Shown: piece by piece, positions 6,081 through 6,418 of the stretch
How positions within the stretch are numbered: position 1 is the first letter of the stretch
Layout of the letters: each line of letters opens with the position of its first letter
Source of the DNA: an uncultured Eubacteriales bacterium
GTDB taxonomy: Bacteria; Bacillota; Clostridia; Oscillospirales; Acutalibacteraceae
DNA: 6,418 bases
Direction of reading: 5' to 3'
Assembly: GCA_902462035.1 (NCBI GenBank)
Contig: CABQAC010000128.1
Location: forward strand, 1 to 6,418
Notes under the pieces: generated by a model
The model's database searches: none
What the model was told of the DNA's origin: nothing
The model's input: only the letters and a program-made list of their open reading frames with translations
Program-made: the position numbers and the translations under genes

Positions 6081-6418
6081 ATGAACGGATTTTATGAATA
6101 TGACAGGGATACGCTGAAATCCCCGGATATCTGGCAATTGCACGACAATTGCTGCCTGCCGCATTTTCACAGCTGCATCGAAATCACCTATGTTTATCAA
6201 GGTACCATCCGTGTTCTGCTCAACGGCAATTCCTTTGAAATTCACCAGGGCCAGGCTGCCGTTTTCCCCAGTTACAGCGTCCATAGCTGCAGCACCGAGC
6301 AGTCCTCCGACTGTATGGTGCTAACCGTGCCGCTGGATTACCAGCCGGGGATATCCAAGGCCCTTGCGGGTAAAACATTTGGCAAGCCGGTTGTTTCCGC
6401 GCCGGAAGCCACCGGGGA
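6081..6418 (+). CDS. AraC-family transcriptional regulator, N-terminal part (3'-truncated)
   Basis: An open frame with no stop runs off the window; 112 full codons are visible. The ATG at 6081 follows GAGAGGA with 7 bases of spacing and lies about 70 bases after a near-consensus promoter. The visible part is an AraC-type cupin ligand-binding domain: LPHFHSCIEITYVYQG (26-41) has the common PHxHxxxEI pattern, then IRVLLNGNSFEIHQGQ (43-58) and AVFPSYSVHS (60-69), matching the usual beta-barrel order with GxxxxFPxxxxH. The C-terminal pair of helix-turn-helix motifs expected in this family would lie beyond the window end, so DNA binding is inferred from the family. Typical full length is about 270-300 residues. 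Divergent placement beside the sugar operon makes it the likely local activator or repressor, with a sugar-like ligand. Other cupin proteins are possible, but position and motif favour a regulator. Confidence 0.8.
   Translation, partial: MNGFYEYDRDTLKSPDIWQLHDNCCLPHFHSCIEITYVYQGTIRVLLNGNSFEIHQGQAAVFPSYSVHSCSTEQSSDCMVLTVPLDYQPGISKALAGKTFGKPVVSAPEATG

Noticed and set aside
5955..6284. Minus-strand open frame of 109 codons opposite the AraC-type gene
   Set aside because: It overlaps a real cupin-domain coding region and the TATAAT promoter, and its sequence has no recognisable features.

Overview
The window looks like chromosomal DNA from a moderately GC-rich Bacillota, probably a clostridial gut-type bacterium. 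This rests on gene style (strong AGGAGG-type ribosome binding sites, intrinsic terminators with T-tracts, a divergent AraC-type regulator next to a sugar operon) and on protein families. It is an inference; no database search was possible. No phage, IS element, CRISPR array, tRNA or rRNA was seen.

Layout. (1) 1-1176, plus strand: the 3' part of an O-acetylhomoserine sulfhydrylase gene (metY type, PLP enzyme of methionine/cysteine synthesis), closed by a clear intrinsic terminator at 1188-1217. (2) 1218-1456: a gene-free, hairpin-rich stretch leading to (3) 1457-2692, plus strand: a 12-helix major facilitator transporter of the MefA-like (DHA3) drug-efflux type, apparently monocistronic. (4) 2693-2950: a gene-free convergent spacer with a perfect 18-bp inverted repeat that should terminate transcription from both sides. 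(5) 5813 down to 2951, minus strand: a three-gene operon in the order Gfo/Idh/MocA oxidoreductase, a 322-aa xylose-isomerase-like TIM barrel, and a 247-aa xylose-isomerase-like TIM barrel, with 35-bp gaps between genes. (6) 5823-6080: a divergent regulatory region with a near-consensus promoter for (7) an AraC-family regulator starting at 6081 and running off the window end.

How the genes may work together. The AraC-type protein probably senses a carbohydrate-like ligand through its N-terminal cupin and controls the divergent operon. The oxidoreductase would oxidise a hydroxyl of a sugar, polyol or glycoside using NAD(P), giving a keto intermediate. The two metal-dependent TIM barrels would then isomerise, epimerise, dehydrate or eliminate from it. 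The set resembles IolG-IolE-IolI of inositol catabolism, and also the oxidise-then-cleave route for glycosides (for example DgpA with DgpBC in C-glycoside cleavage), but the substrate cannot be read from the sequence. No transporter, kinase or glycoside hydrolase tied to this operon lies in the window. The metY and efflux genes look like unrelated neighbours.
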